NCBI GenBank assembly: GCA_030043675.1 | Contig: JASHXG010000130.1 | Location: 1-16,954, forward strand | Length of the DNA stretch: 16,954 nucleotides | DNA from: Vulcanimicrobiota bacterium | GTDB lineage: Bacteria > Vulcanimicrobiota > Vulcanimicrobiia > Vulcanimicrobiales > Vulcanimicrobiaceae | Direction of reading: 5' to 3' | Shown: positions 7,017-15,340 of the stretch, piece after piece | Layout: every line of letters starts with the position of its first letter | How positions within the stretch are numbered: position 1 is the stretch's first letter | The notes under the pieces: model-generated | The model's database searches: none | Told to the model about the DNA's origin: nothing | Seen by the model: the letters and a program-made list of their open reading frames with translations, nothing else | Translations under genes and position numbers: made by a program

Positions 7017-8512
7017 TGTTGATGCAACGTGTTAAACCGCTTTCGCGCATTCTCGCCGAAGGCAGCGACGAAGATCGCGGGCTCAAACGCTCGCTCGGAC
7101 CGTGGGCGCTCACCGCCATGGGGATCGGCGCGATCATCGGCACCGGCATCTTCGTGCTGACCGGTGTGGCATCGGCGACGCGCGCCGGCCCGTCGTTGAC
7201 GATCTCGTTTGTGGTTGCCGGCATCGTGAGCGCGCTGGCCGCGCTCTGCTACGCCGAGGTTTCGAGCAAGATCCCGATCTCGGGAAGCGCATACACGTAC
7301 ACGTATGCGACCCTCGGCGAGTTCATGGCATGGATCGTCGGCTGGGCGCTGGTGCTCGAGTACGCGCTCGGCGCCGCAACCGTCAGCGTCGGCTGGTCGG
7401 GCTATTTTACGTTCATCCTGCACACGCTCTTCGACTGGAACATTCCTCAGGTTTGGCAGCACAGCCATTGGGACATGACGCCGGGAATCGCGAACCTGCC
7501 GGCGGCGGGGATCATCTTGCTGATCACGGCCTTGCTGGTGAAGGGAACACGCGAATCGGGCACGGTCAACGCGATCATCGTTGCGATCAAAGTGGCAGTC
7601 GTTCTCTTCTTCATCGTCATCGGCGTCGGCCACATCAATCCGGCGAACTACCATCTGCCGCCAAGTCCGCAAGCCGGCTTGGGCGGTTACTTCCCCTTTG
7701 GAATCGCCGGCATGTTCGGCGGCGCTGCGTTCATCTTCTTTGCCTATATCGGCTTCGACGCGGTCTCGACGACGGCCGAAGAGGCACGCAACCCGTCACG
7801 CGACCTGCCGTTCGGTATCATCGTGAGCCTGGTGATCTGCACGATCCTGTACATCGTCGTCGTCGCCATCCTCAACGGGCTGGTGCCGTTCTACACGCTC
7901 AATGTGAACTTTCCGGTCGCGTACGCGGTCGATAGCGTCGGGCTGGCTTGGGCGGGCGTGATCATCTCGTTCGGCGCGATCGCCGGCTTGACGACGGTCC
8001 TGCTCGTCATGATGTACGGGCAGACGCGCATCTTCTACGCGATGTCGCGCGATGGGCTGATCCCGCCGCTCTTCGTGCAGGTGCATCCGACGTGGCGCAC
8101 GCCCTGGCTTTCGCAGATTCTCTTCGGCGTGCTGATCGCCGCAGCGGGGGCGCTCTTCCCGATTAGCATCTTGGGATCGGTGACCAACATGGGCACGCTC
8201 AGTGCGTTCATACTCGTTGCCTGGGCGGTGCCGCGCCTACGCCTGCGTCACCCCGAGCTGCAGGGATCCTTCACACTCCCATTCGGGCCGTACATCATCC
8301 CCGTCCTCACGATGATCTCGGCCGCGTTCCTGATCTACTTCCTCAAAGTCGGCAACCCGGTCGTTTGGGGCCGCGTCCCGCTCGTCTGGCTAGCCTTCAT
8401 CGTGTGGCTGGTCGTGGGGTTGATCTTCTATTTCTCGTACGGCCGTCATAGGAGCACGGTCGCGCTCGACGAGATCGAAGGTATCGCCGTGCGACAGCCG
8501 CGCGTCAATTAG
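7016..8512 (+). CDS. APC-superfamily amino acid permease, cationic amino acid transporter (CAT) type
   Basis: A 498-residue polytopic transporter with about 12-14 hydrophobic helices. The first helix carries GIGAIIGTGIFVLTG (36-50), the unwound substrate-binding segment of APC transporters. The following region, AALCYAEVSSKIPISGSAYTY (75-95) then GEFMAWIVGWALVLEYALGAATVSVGWSGY (101-130, key residues E115 and W127), matches the bacterial CAT/YfnA group. YIGFDAVSTTAEEARNPSRD is the family's cytoplasmic loop signature. It probably takes up amino acids by H+ symport; substrate specificity cannot be read from sequence. The ATG at 7016 overlaps the DUF4870 stop by one base. A second ATG at 7022 is an alternative start. 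It ends with TAG six bases before the end of the convergent hyuA-like gene. Confidence 0.93.
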   Translation: MLMQRVKPLSRILAEGSDEDRGLKRSLGPWALTAMGIGAIIGTGIFVLTGVASATRAGPSLTISFVVAGIVSALAALCYAEVSSKIPISGSAYTYTYATLGEFMAWIVGWALVLEYALGAATVSVGWSGYFTFILHTLFDWNIPQVWQHSHWDMTPGIANLPAAGIILLITALLVKGTRESGTVNAIIVAIKVAVVLFFIVIGVGHINPANYHLPPSPQAGLGGYFPFGIAGMFGGAAFIFFAYIGFDAVSTTAEEARNPSRDLPFGIIVSLVICTILYIVVVAILNGLVPFYTLNVNFPVAYAVDSVGLAWAGVIISFGAIAGLTTVLLVMMYGQTRIFYAMSRDGLIPPLFVQVHPTWRTPWLSQILFGVLIAAAGALFPISILGSVTNMGTLSAFILVAWAVPRLRLRHPELQGSFTLPFGPYIIPVLTMISAAFLIYFLKVGNPVVWGRVPLVWLAFIVWLVVGLIFYFSYGRHRSTVALDEIEGIAVRQPRVN

Positions 8513-8540
8513 AAAACCTTAGGACGGCCGCGCCACCGTC
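8513..8540 (-). terminator. Possible weak intrinsic terminator of the large minus-strand operon
   Basis: Read on the minus strand, GACGGT / GCCGTC can form a 6-bp stem (one G-T pair) with a 6-base loop at 8540-8523, over the last codons of the hyuA-like gene. A short TTTT run follows at 8516-8513, in the 6-bp gap before the convergent permease stop. The stem is short and the T-run is four bases and offset, so this is only suggestive. No hairpin was found for the plus-strand permease. Confidence 0.3.
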
Positions 8541-10627
8541 AACAATGCGACGCGCTCGCGCGGGTCGCGGCCCGCGAGTTCTTCGCGCACCAGCGCCTGC
8601 GCCTGTTCGCCGTCGGTAAGACCGTCGAAGGCTGCGATTCGCCCCCCGTGGGCCAGATAGATCGCCGGCAACGCGCGCCCGACGTCGCCGAAGCGCGTCG
8701 CGCGTTCGACCGCGGCGTGGACGCGCGGCTCGAGATCGCCGGCCGCAGCTCGCGTCAGCTCGGGGTTCTCGAGCGCCAACCGCACGACGGCGCGCTCGTC
8801 GAGCACGCGCACCTCGCGCAACTTGCCGCCGCGGTTCTGGTACGCCGTCAACAAATTCGTCAGCTCGATCGGCTCGAGCTCGCCGGGATCGCAGCCCATC
8901 GACCGCGCAGCTGCCGCGCGCCGCTCCGTCTCATCGCAAACGCCGTGCGCCGCCGACTCGGCGAGCGCCGTCGCGCCCGAGGCCGTCGCGCGGACTCGAT
9001 TGTGCCGGGCATCGATCTCGACTTCGACTTCGACCCGATCCGGCGACGCGCCGGCCGCGATGACGCGATCGGCGGCCTCGCTCCGGATGCGCGCGATCTC
9101 GCGCGGCGTCGGCGAGACGATCGTCCGTTCGACCACGTCACGCACCAGCGCGAGCGCGACGCCGATGGGCGCAATGACTTCGGCGTCGCGCGCCAGACGA
9201 TAGGGCAAGCGCATCGCGGCAGCGGCGTACGGCACCAGCGCTCCCGCGCCGCCGCCGCCCCCGAGAATGGTCAACTGCGCCGGATCGAGCCGGTAGTCGG
9301 CGATCAGCTCCTCGATCGCGCGGCGTAGTTTGGCAGTTGCGACGTCGAGGACCGATCGCGCGAGCGCGACGGGGTCGTCGCCGACGCGTTGTGCCAACAG
9401 CTCGAAGCCGCGGCGCGCAGCGCCTGCGTCACCAGCAGCGAAAGCGCCGGGCGGGATGCAGCCTAGAACGTTCGCGGCGCAGGTCGTGGTGAGCGCGATC
9501 CGCGCTCCATCGCGCGTAACGAGCACCGCATAGTCGGCGCGATCGCCGGCCGCCGGCGCGATGCATTCCAAGCGCGCCTCCTCCAGCATATCGGGTGCGA
9601 CGAACGAGGCATAGGCGCAGCCGGCGATGTGCGCGCTGCGCGGGCCGACACCGGCAATCGCGCCGCTATCGATGCGCACCATGCTGCCTCCCGCGATCGC
9701 GAGCGTCCGTACGTCGAGGGTGCGCAGCATCGTGCGGTGCCCGCCGATTCGCGCGGGCTGCATCTGCGGATGACCGGCTCGGATCGCCGAACAGTCGGAG
9801 CTCGTGCCGCCAACCTCGATGAAGATGCCGTCGGTGAGACTTTCGTAGAGCAGCGCGCCCGCAACGCCGGCTGCCGGTCCGGAAAGCATCGTGAGGATCG
9901 GCCGGCGCTCGATCTCACGTACGTCCATCACCCCGCCATCGGAGCGCATGACCATCAACGGCGCACGAATCGCCACCTGCTCGACGGCGGCAGCGGTCAT
10001 GCGCGCCGTGCGCACCATGCGCGGGAGAATCGCCGCATTGAGCGCTGCGGTGCGCGTGCGCGCGCGCAGGCCATACATCGTGCTGACGTCGTGGCCGCTG
10101 GTCGCGTCGACGCCCCGCGCACGGGCATGTTCGACCGCCGACGACTCGGCCATCGGGCGATCGACGCCGAAGGGCTGGCTCACCGCGATCGACTGCGCGC
10201 CGTTGGCGATCAGACGGCCGATGGCCTCGCGAACCGAGCCTGCGTCGCGCGCGCGCGCAAAGACGAACTCGGGGGCAAAGAGCGCTCCCGACGCAAGATG
10301 CACGCCGTCGAACCGAAGCTGCCGCCGCGTCCACCATCCCCAACCGTCGAGCAACCCGAGAACGCCGACCCGCGCCAGATCGCCTTCGAGCAGCGCATTC
10401 GTCGCCTGCGTCGTCGAGTGGGCGATGAAGGCTACGTCGGCGGGATCGATGCGCTCTTCGCGAAGGAGGCGCTCGATGCCGATCACGATTCCAGCAGCCA
10501 CGCCTTCGCGCGCAGCGTGCGTCGTCGGAACTTTGACCCGCGCGATGAGCCGTCGCGTTGCCGCATCGATCGCAACGACATCGGTAAACGTCCCCCCAAC
10601 GTCGATTCCTACGCGTAATTTACGCAT
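8519..10627 (-). CDS. Hydantoinase A / 5-oxoprolinase N-terminal family protein (HyuA-like)
   Basis: A 702-residue ASKHA-fold ATP-dependent enzyme. Relatives include the HyuA subunit of ATP-dependent hydantoinase, the N-terminal half of 5-oxoprolinase and the acetone carboxylase beta subunit. Landmarks in order: GIDVGGTFTDVV (7-18), IAHSTTQATNALLEG (68-82), VMRSDGGVM (226-234), MLSGPAAGVAGA (247-258), IEVGGTSSD (270-278, usually D-x-GGTS-x-D), LAIAGGSMVRID (309-320) and ILGGGGGAGALVPYA (454-468). The last 200 residues do not show motifs I recognise. ATG at 10625-10627, one base after the methyltransferase stop. No HyuB-type partner, which these enzymes usually need, occurs in the window, so the reaction is uncertain: amide opening of a cyclic imide or lactam, or carboxylation. 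Confidence 0.85.
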   Translation of the reverse strand: MRKLRVGIDVGGTFTDVVAIDAATRRLIARVKVPTTHAAREGVAAGIVIGIERLLREERIDPADVAFIAHSTTQATNALLEGDLARVGVLGLLDGWGWWTRRQLRFDGVHLASGALFAPEFVFARARDAGSVREAIGRLIANGAQSIAVSQPFGVDRPMAESSAVEHARARGVDATSGHDVSTMYGLRARTRTAALNAAILPRMVRTARMTAAAVEQVAIRAPLMVMRSDGGVMDVREIERRPILTMLSGPAAGVAGALLYESLTDGIFIEVGGTSSDCSAIRAGHPQMQPARIGGHRTMLRTLDVRTLAIAGGSMVRIDSGAIAGVGPRSAHIAGCAYASFVAPDMLEEARLECIAPAAGDRADYAVLVTRDGARIALTTTCAANVLGCIPPGAFAAGDAGAARRGFELLAQRVGDDPVALARSVLDVATAKLRRAIEELIADYRLDPAQLTILGGGGGAGALVPYAAAAMRLPYRLARDAEVIAPIGVALALVRDVVERTIVSPTPREIARIRSEAADRVIAAGASPDRVEVEVEIDARHNRVRATASGATALAESAAHGVCDETERRAAAARSMGCDPGELEPIELTNLLTAYQNRGGKLREVRVLDERAVVRLALENPELTRAAAGDLEPRVHAAVERATRFGDVGRALPAIYLAHGGRIAAFDGLTDGEQAQALVREELAGRDPRERVALLTVARPS

Positions 10628-10628
10628 C

Positions 10629-11354
10629 TCACCACTCGGCGACCAGCACGTACGTCTCCATCAGGAGCGTCACCGTCCCGTCGCGAGCATGTCGCTCGAA
10701 GAGCGCGTGCAGATCGCGATGCAGCTGCTCCGCCGCGGCGCCGCTGCTGGGGAGATACGAAGACGAAGCCGCGCGGCCGATCAGGCCGTTGCGATCCAGG
10801 CGTTGAGAGAATGGAAACACGGCGCGGCTAACGCGCGCGCCCGGGAATGCAGCAAATGCGGCCAGCCCGTCGCGCCGCCACCATTCGGTCTGGTCGGTCG
10901 CGTAGGCGCGTACGACGTCGCCGTAGCTCTTCGTGAACGCGTCGCGTTCGTCGCGCTCGTACTGCAGCAATGCGGCACGCCCGCGCGCAACGCGGCGAAA
11001 CTCCGCGACTGCGGCTGGCACCTCAAACCAATGAAAGGCTTGGCACGCCACGATGAGATCGACGCTCTGGTCCTCGAGCCCGGTCGCTTCGGCGGTACCG
11101 TCGCGCCACTCGACGTGCGGGTGCGCCGCCGCTCGTGCCCGCATGCCGGCGTTCGGCTCGATTGCAATCACGTGAGCGCCGCGGTCGGCGAACAGCCGCG
11201 CCGAGATTCCCGTTCCGGCGCCGACGTCGGCGATCACGAGACGGGCGGGATCGCCCAGCCCTGCCAGCACCGCGTCGATGGCCGCCGGGGGATACACCGG
11301 GCGATTCGCGGCGTACGTCGCCGCGCGATCGCCGAAGCGTTCGGTCGGCTTCAT
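10629..11354 (-). CDS. Class I SAM-dependent methyltransferase (Methyltransf_11 type)
   Basis: A 241-residue soluble methyltransferase. Motif I, ADVGAGTGI (42-50), binds SAM. E66 at the end of strand 2 (VIAIEPNAG) should contact the ribose. DGTAEATGLEDQSVDLIVACQ (85-105, key residues D85, D95 and D99) contains motifs II and III, and FHWFEVPAAVAEFRRVAR (107-124) is typical of the UbiE/trans-aconitate methyltransferase-like group. The ATG at 11352-11354 overlaps the transporter TGA (11351-11353) as ATGA. The frame is open for another 148 codons upstream, but that stretch is inside the transporter gene and is an Arg-rich shadow. One base separates its TGA from the hyuA-like ATG. The methyl acceptor cannot be inferred. 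Confidence 0.87.
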   Translation of the reverse strand: MKPTERFGDRAATYAANRPVYPPAAIDAVLAGLGDPARLVIADVGAGTGISARLFADRGAHVIAIEPNAGMRARAAAHPHVEWRDGTAEATGLEDQSVDLIVACQAFHWFEVPAAVAEFRRVARGRAALLQYERDERDAFTKSYGDVVRAYATDQTEWWRRDGLAAFAAFPGARVSRAVFPFSQRLDRNGLIGRAASSSYLPSSGAAAEQLHRDLHALFERHARDGTVTLLMETYVLVAEW

Positions 11355-13369
11355 CGCTGCGCGGCCAGAACGAACGGCGCGCTCAGCTGCACGTGGTACT
11401 CTTTCTCGCCGCGCTCGATGACGAACGCGTGCGGCTTGCCGTCGTACGCGCGTTGTTGTGCTTGATAGGTCCCGTAATCCCACCAATCTTTGCCGTCGAT
11501 CTGCTCGATGACGTCGTCCGAGCGCATGCCGGCGACGTACGCCGGTCCGCCGGCGCGAACGTAGGCGCGCATGTTGCCATCGACCGTCCGAAAGAGAGTG
11601 TAGAAGTAGGTTGGCGCGTCGCCCGGCGCGACGGCGGCCCCGAACATGAACAGATTGCGGCTGCGCACCGCGTTTGCCGTTGACCACGCGTGCAGTCGGG
11701 CCGCACCTTCGCGCCCGAGCTCGGCCGCATCGTTCGCCGCGGGGAGGTGCGCGAACACGCGGTGGTCGTGCCATTCGGTCACGATCCAGCCGCCGCAATC
11801 TTCAAGGCGCAACCCGACGTCGAGATCGTCGCCTTCCATCAGGTGAAACGTCGACGTTTCGACGTGCACCAAGGCAGCGTACGTTTTGCGCGCGCAGTCG
11901 CTTGCGTTCGGATCGGCGTTCAGGCGAAATGCACGCCAGCGCGCGCCGTTTAGCGCCGCCGCGACCGCATCGGCAGCGGCCTTCCCGAGTGCCGTGCCGT
12001 CGTCCGCGACCGCGATGCGGCCCTGCGCGCCGGCCGGCGCATAGAACCCCGCCGGCGTCCCCGTATCGGCGCTCGCCGCTCGAATCGGCGAAGCAAAGGG
12101 GTGTAGGCCGAAGAGCGCGGGCGACCCAATGACGACCGCCAAGGTCGCGAGCACCGCCACCGCCGTCTGGTACGGGAGCGTGCGCTTGGTGATCGCGACG
12201 ATCGGCACGCCGGTGAAGTTGGCGATCCATACGTTCGCGGTGTTGGTCGGATCGCAGACGTTCTGCACCTGCACTACCGCCATGATCGCAGCGACCAATA
12301 CCACCGGCGGCAAGACGTTGGCGGTGAGCAGAACCGTGAAGATCGCAATCCCGACACCGAAGGGATTGAGCGGTCCGCGATAGAGCACCAGCGGGCTCGC
12401 GAATCCGAAGACGGCCACGTATGCGACCGGATTGCGAAGCCAGCCGCCTGCCACCAGCGGCCCCATTGCCGCGGCGAACTGCGGCTGTTGCGTCGCCGCG
12501 AGCAGCATGCCGATTCCCATGAAAAGGAGAACCGCCGGTGCAACATCCTCGACGCCACGAATCGCCGCCGCCACGAGACGCTGCACCGCCTCGCGCGGCC
12601 GCGTCACGAGCACACCGAAGAGGGCCGCGATCGCGAAGGCGGGCACCGCCTGCGCGTGCAGCACGTAATAGAGCAGCAGCGGCAGGAGCGGGGTGATCAG
12701 TGCTACCGCGGGTACGCGCTGCTCGGGTTCCTCTTGCGGGCCGGTCTGCACCGCCCACGTTGCATAGCCGCGCGCGCGCGCAAAGGAGACGACGGCGTAG
12801 AGCAGCAGCGCGATCGCGTCGATCGCCGCCAGTAGGACCGCGTAGCGCACGAGCTGTTCGGGCGCTACGCCGAAGTATTTCGTGTAGAAGGTCCAGTTGG
12901 CAATGTTGAAGATGTATCCGAGCGCAAAGGCCATGAGGAAGAGCGTGGCCGCGATCGCGCGCGGGACGCCGGTCGTCAACATGATCGGCAGCACGATCGA
13001 TCCGACCATGATCATCGCCCCCAATCCGGCGAGCGAGGTGAAGAGCAGCGCCACGATCGCGCACAGCCCGAGCGCCAACGCGAAGGGTCGATCGCCGCCG
13101 TACTCGGCGGCCAGATTGACCAGCGCGCGCGCGATTCCGGTATCGAGGGTGACGCGTCCGAGCAACGCGCCGAAAATCACGGCTACGTAGACTGGCGCGA
13201 GCTGGGCCGCACCGCCGGTGACGATCTCGCCGAGCTGCGAAGCCGGCACGCCCGCGGCGAGCGACATCGCCACCGCCATCAGCGGCACGGCAACGATCGC
13301 CGGCACCAAACGCAGGTACATCAGCGCCGCAAAGACGACGAAGACCAGCAGGACCAGGAGTGCGGTCAC
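11351..13369 (-). CDS. Multi-pass ion-transporter-like permease with C-terminal extracytoplasmic and PDZ-like domain
   Basis: A 672-residue protein from a GTG at 13367-13369 whose last bases overlap the TGA of the GH20 gene (GTGA). The open frame continues upstream to 13537, but that stretch reads antisense-like, and the first hydrophobic helix starts right after this GTG. Residues 1-420 are highly hydrophobic (roughly 10-12 helices). They include GLGAMIMVGSIVLPIMLTTG (115-134) and a re-entrant-looking VQNVCDPTNTANVWIANFTG (368-387), which recall the IT superfamily (citrate, dicarboxylate and GntP-like carriers). Residues 430-590 look like a soluble domain, and 603-662 resemble a PDZ domain (AGGPAYVAGMRSDDVIEQIDG, 606-626, with the AGM..DD.I..I.G core). 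The substrate is unknown; the neighbouring GH20 suggests a sugar or its catabolite. Confidence 0.75.
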   Translation of the reverse strand: MTALLVLLVFVVFAALMYLRLVPAIVAVPLMAVAMSLAAGVPASQLGEIVTGGAAQLAPVYVAVIFGALLGRVTLDTGIARALVNLAAEYGGDRPFALALGLCAIVALLFTSLAGLGAMIMVGSIVLPIMLTTGVPRAIAATLFLMAFALGYIFNIANWTFYTKYFGVAPEQLVRYAVLLAAIDAIALLLYAVVSFARARGYATWAVQTGPQEEPEQRVPAVALITPLLPLLLYYVLHAQAVPAFAIAALFGVLVTRPREAVQRLVAAAIRGVEDVAPAVLLFMGIGMLLAATQQPQFAAAMGPLVAGGWLRNPVAYVAVFGFASPLVLYRGPLNPFGVGIAIFTVLLTANVLPPVVLVAAIMAVVQVQNVCDPTNTANVWIANFTGVPIVAITKRTLPYQTAVAVLATLAVVIGSPALFGLHPFASPIRAASADTGTPAGFYAPAGAQGRIAVADDGTALGKAAADAVAAALNGARWRAFRLNADPNASDCARKTYAALVHVETSTFHLMEGDDLDVGLRLEDCGGWIVTEWHDHRVFAHLPAANDAAELGREGAARLHAWSTANAVRSRNLFMFGAAVAPGDAPTYFYTLFRTVDGNMRAYVRAGGPAYVAGMRSDDVIEQIDGKDWWDYGTYQAQQRAYDGKPHAFVIERGEKEYHVQLSAPFVLAAQR

Positions 13370-15318
13370 GAGCCCGAAGGGTTTAGGATCGTCGTCAGCG
13401 ACGGCAGGGGTTGCCCGCTCAGATAGCTCTGGGTGGCGCGGTCGAATGCGTCGGCACGCTCGATCGCCTGCTGCGCCGCGAGATGGTAACGCTCGAGATT
13501 GCTCGCCAAATGTCCCTCGCGGCTCTCGTAGCGCCAAGCGCGCGCGTAGAGCGGCGCCAGCTCCTCATAAGCGTCGCGCAGCTCCCACATCCAGTACCGG
13601 CACCACAAAAGGTCCCGAAGCGTCGTCGTGCGGTCGTCGCGCGCGTGCGCGACCGCGTCGGCGTACATGGCCCGAACTTCGGCAGCGATCTGAAACTTGC
13701 GCGCCAGCGCATCATAGCGGCGCGCAGCCAAGAACATCACGAAGGCCGCATTCGCATGCAGCGGTGGACGCGCGAAGTAGCGATCCTCCTCGACCGATTC
13801 GGCCGCCAGCCTGACCGTACGCAGCTCCTCGCTGCCGGGGGCCGCACGCGCCTGCTGGTCGAACGGATCGGCCCAAAAGAGCGCATCGGTCGACTCGTAG
13901 GACTGCGGCGGCTCGAGGCGCGCCAGAATCTCGCCCAGCTCGTTGGCGTCGGTGCTGTAGCTGCTCTCGTCGACGCCGAAGAAGGCAGCGGGAAAGTCGG
14001 TCGCAAATCGTTCGGGCGCCACGTCATCCGCCTGCCAGGCCGCGGCCGCAGCATAGAGCACGGGGTACCAGGTCGCTTCGTAAAGCGTCTCTCCGTCGTC
14101 GTGCCAAACCGTTTGAAAGAGGCCGAGCAGGTGAGCCTGCTTCGCCTCGTCGATGAAGCGCCGCTCGTTCGCAAGCGCCGTGGAAACCGCGGGAAAGATT
14201 TCATTCCAATTACTCGCTCCAGGCGCCGCCATCTGCGCAAACCCGCCCGCGGCGATCGTGCGAATGTACGGCTCGTAGCTGGCCTGCGCGCCGTAATGCC
14301 AGTTTACGATCACGGCGCTGCGCGGGATCAGCTTCAGGATGCCCGGGTCCTTCTCGATGCCGTCGTCCCAGAGCATCATCCGCGCGCCCGAAGGCGCGAT
14401 CAATCGATTCATCGCGACGATGTGATCAGCGTACACCCTCGAACGCCCGCGCTGGGCGACGTACGTTTGCGTTTGCCCCAACCCCAGGGTTGCGGTTTCG
14501 TCGGAGCCGACGTGAAAGAAGGGCGGCCGTCCGACTGCATCCAGCTCCTGCGCGATGATGCGGGAGAGATACTCGGACGAAAGCGGCACGTTCGGCGCCA
14601 TCAGAAAGCCGTGCGGCAGCTCGGCGGCGCCCGCGTAGCGTTCGACGCGCAGTGTGTTGTGCATGTGTGCAAACGTTTGCTGCTCGGGAATCAATGCGAC
14701 GTGGAAGCGCGCTGCGTAGAGCGCCAACGCGTGCAGTTGCGCCGGCGTGATTCCGTCAAGCGGCGCCGGCAGCGGATCGGTCGGGCTGACGAAGACGTGC
14801 TCCATGTACGGCGAGTAGCCATTCATCTTGAAGGCGGCGATCGTCCGAATGCGCTCTTCGAAGTATTCCATCGTCGGCAGTGGACCGCGCGAAACGTCGT
14901 CTGAGAGAATTCGCCACTGCAGCGCTGGACGGTCGTCGATGCGAAGGCACGGCAGCGTCCAGCCATCGCGCGAATGGATCGGCAACTGCGCGAGCGTCAT
15001 CGCCCCGTAAAATGCACCGGCCTCGCCGGAGCTTTCGATCAGCGCACGGCCCCCGCTGACGGTAAGCCGGTAGGCTTGCGGTTCGAGCGATGGATCGCGG
15101 CGCACCACGATCGCTGCCTCACCGGGAGGGACCGTGCGTAAGGCGCCGATGCGCAGCGCCGTCCAGCGCTCGTCGATTTCGGCGCGCGCGCCCGGATCGA
15201 AGCCGGCCGACACGGTACGCGGCGGCGCGTTCGGGGAGAGACACGGCAGATCTTGGACGCGCGCCGGCTGCGGCACGAGATGCAGCGTCGCCGCCGCAAC
15301 CGCCAGCAACAGCGTCAA
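13366..15318 (-). CDS. Glycoside hydrolase family 20-type beta-N-acetylhexosaminidase, probably secreted
   Basis: A 650-residue enzyme that should remove terminal GlcNAc or GalNAc by substrate-assisted catalysis. An N-terminal hydrophobic stretch (1-18) could be a signal peptide, although it lacks basic residues. It is followed by LVPQPAR and a GH20b-like N-terminal domain (to about 125). The TIM barrel begins at LRIDDRPALQWR (125-136). PEQQTFAHMHNTL (211-223) and FFHVGSDETATLG (267-279) follow, with D273-E274 as the catalytic Asp-Glu pair (usually GGDE). WHYGAQ and LFQTVWHDDGE are later barrel strands. The C-terminal 150 residues are helical and not recognised. TTG at 15316-15318 is the first start after the in-frame stop at 15337-15339; no strong RBS is seen. 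GH20 is well supported, the exact substrate and cell location less so. Confidence 0.83.
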   Translation of the reverse strand: MTLLLAVAAATLHLVPQPARVQDLPCLSPNAPPRTVSAGFDPGARAEIDERWTALRIGALRTVPPGEAAIVVRRDPSLEPQAYRLTVSGGRALIESSGEAGAFYGAMTLAQLPIHSRDGWTLPCLRIDDRPALQWRILSDDVSRGPLPTMEYFEERIRTIAAFKMNGYSPYMEHVFVSPTDPLPAPLDGITPAQLHALALYAARFHVALIPEQQTFAHMHNTLRVERYAGAAELPHGFLMAPNVPLSSEYLSRIIAQELDAVGRPPFFHVGSDETATLGLGQTQTYVAQRGRSRVYADHIVAMNRLIAPSGARMMLWDDGIEKDPGILKLIPRSAVIVNWHYGAQASYEPYIRTIAAGGFAQMAAPGASNWNEIFPAVSTALANERRFIDEAKQAHLLGLFQTVWHDDGETLYEATWYPVLYAAAAAWQADDVAPERFATDFPAAFFGVDESSYSTDANELGEILARLEPPQSYESTDALFWADPFDQQARAAPGSEELRTVRLAAESVEEDRYFARPPLHANAAFVMFLAARRYDALARKFQIAAEVRAMYADAVAHARDDRTTTLRDLLWCRYWMWELRDAYEELAPLYARAWRYESREGHLASNLERYHLAAQQAIERADAFDRATQSYLSGQPLPSLTTILNPSGS

Positions 15319-15340
15319 TCGGTTAGTGACCCAGCGTCAA
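15310..15340. repeat. Two direct copies of CAGCGTCAA flanking the gap before the GH20 gene
   Basis: CAGCGTCAA occurs at 15310-15318 and again at 15332-15340, 22 bp apart, reading TTGACGCTG on the minus strand. One copy covers the TTG start of the GH20 gene and the other the stop of the upstream small gene. TTGACG resembles a -35 hexamer, but a 9-bp pair may be coincidence. Confidence 0.4.

Noticed and set aside
9629..10618. Long plus-strand frames of 329 codons here and 524 codons at 9891-11465, opposite the hyuA-like and methyltransferase genes
   Set aside because: Both run across two real minus-strand genes and translate to low-complexity Arg/Ala-rich sequence without family motifs.
11355..11798. 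N-terminal extension of the methyltransferase to 389 residues
   Set aside because: The extra 148 residues lie inside the transporter gene and are Arg-rich. The ATG in the ATGA overlap gives a normal methyltransferase start.
13370..13537. N-terminal extension of the transporter into the GH20 gene
   Set aside because: It would overlap GH20 by 172 bases with charged, antisense-like sequence. The GTG in the GTGA overlap sits just before the first membrane helix.
13411..14904. A 497-codon open frame on the plus strand opposite the GH20 gene
   Set aside because: It is antisense to a gene with clear catalytic motifs, its translation is rich in Arg, Val and His with no domain, and it arises from the codon bias of the real strand.
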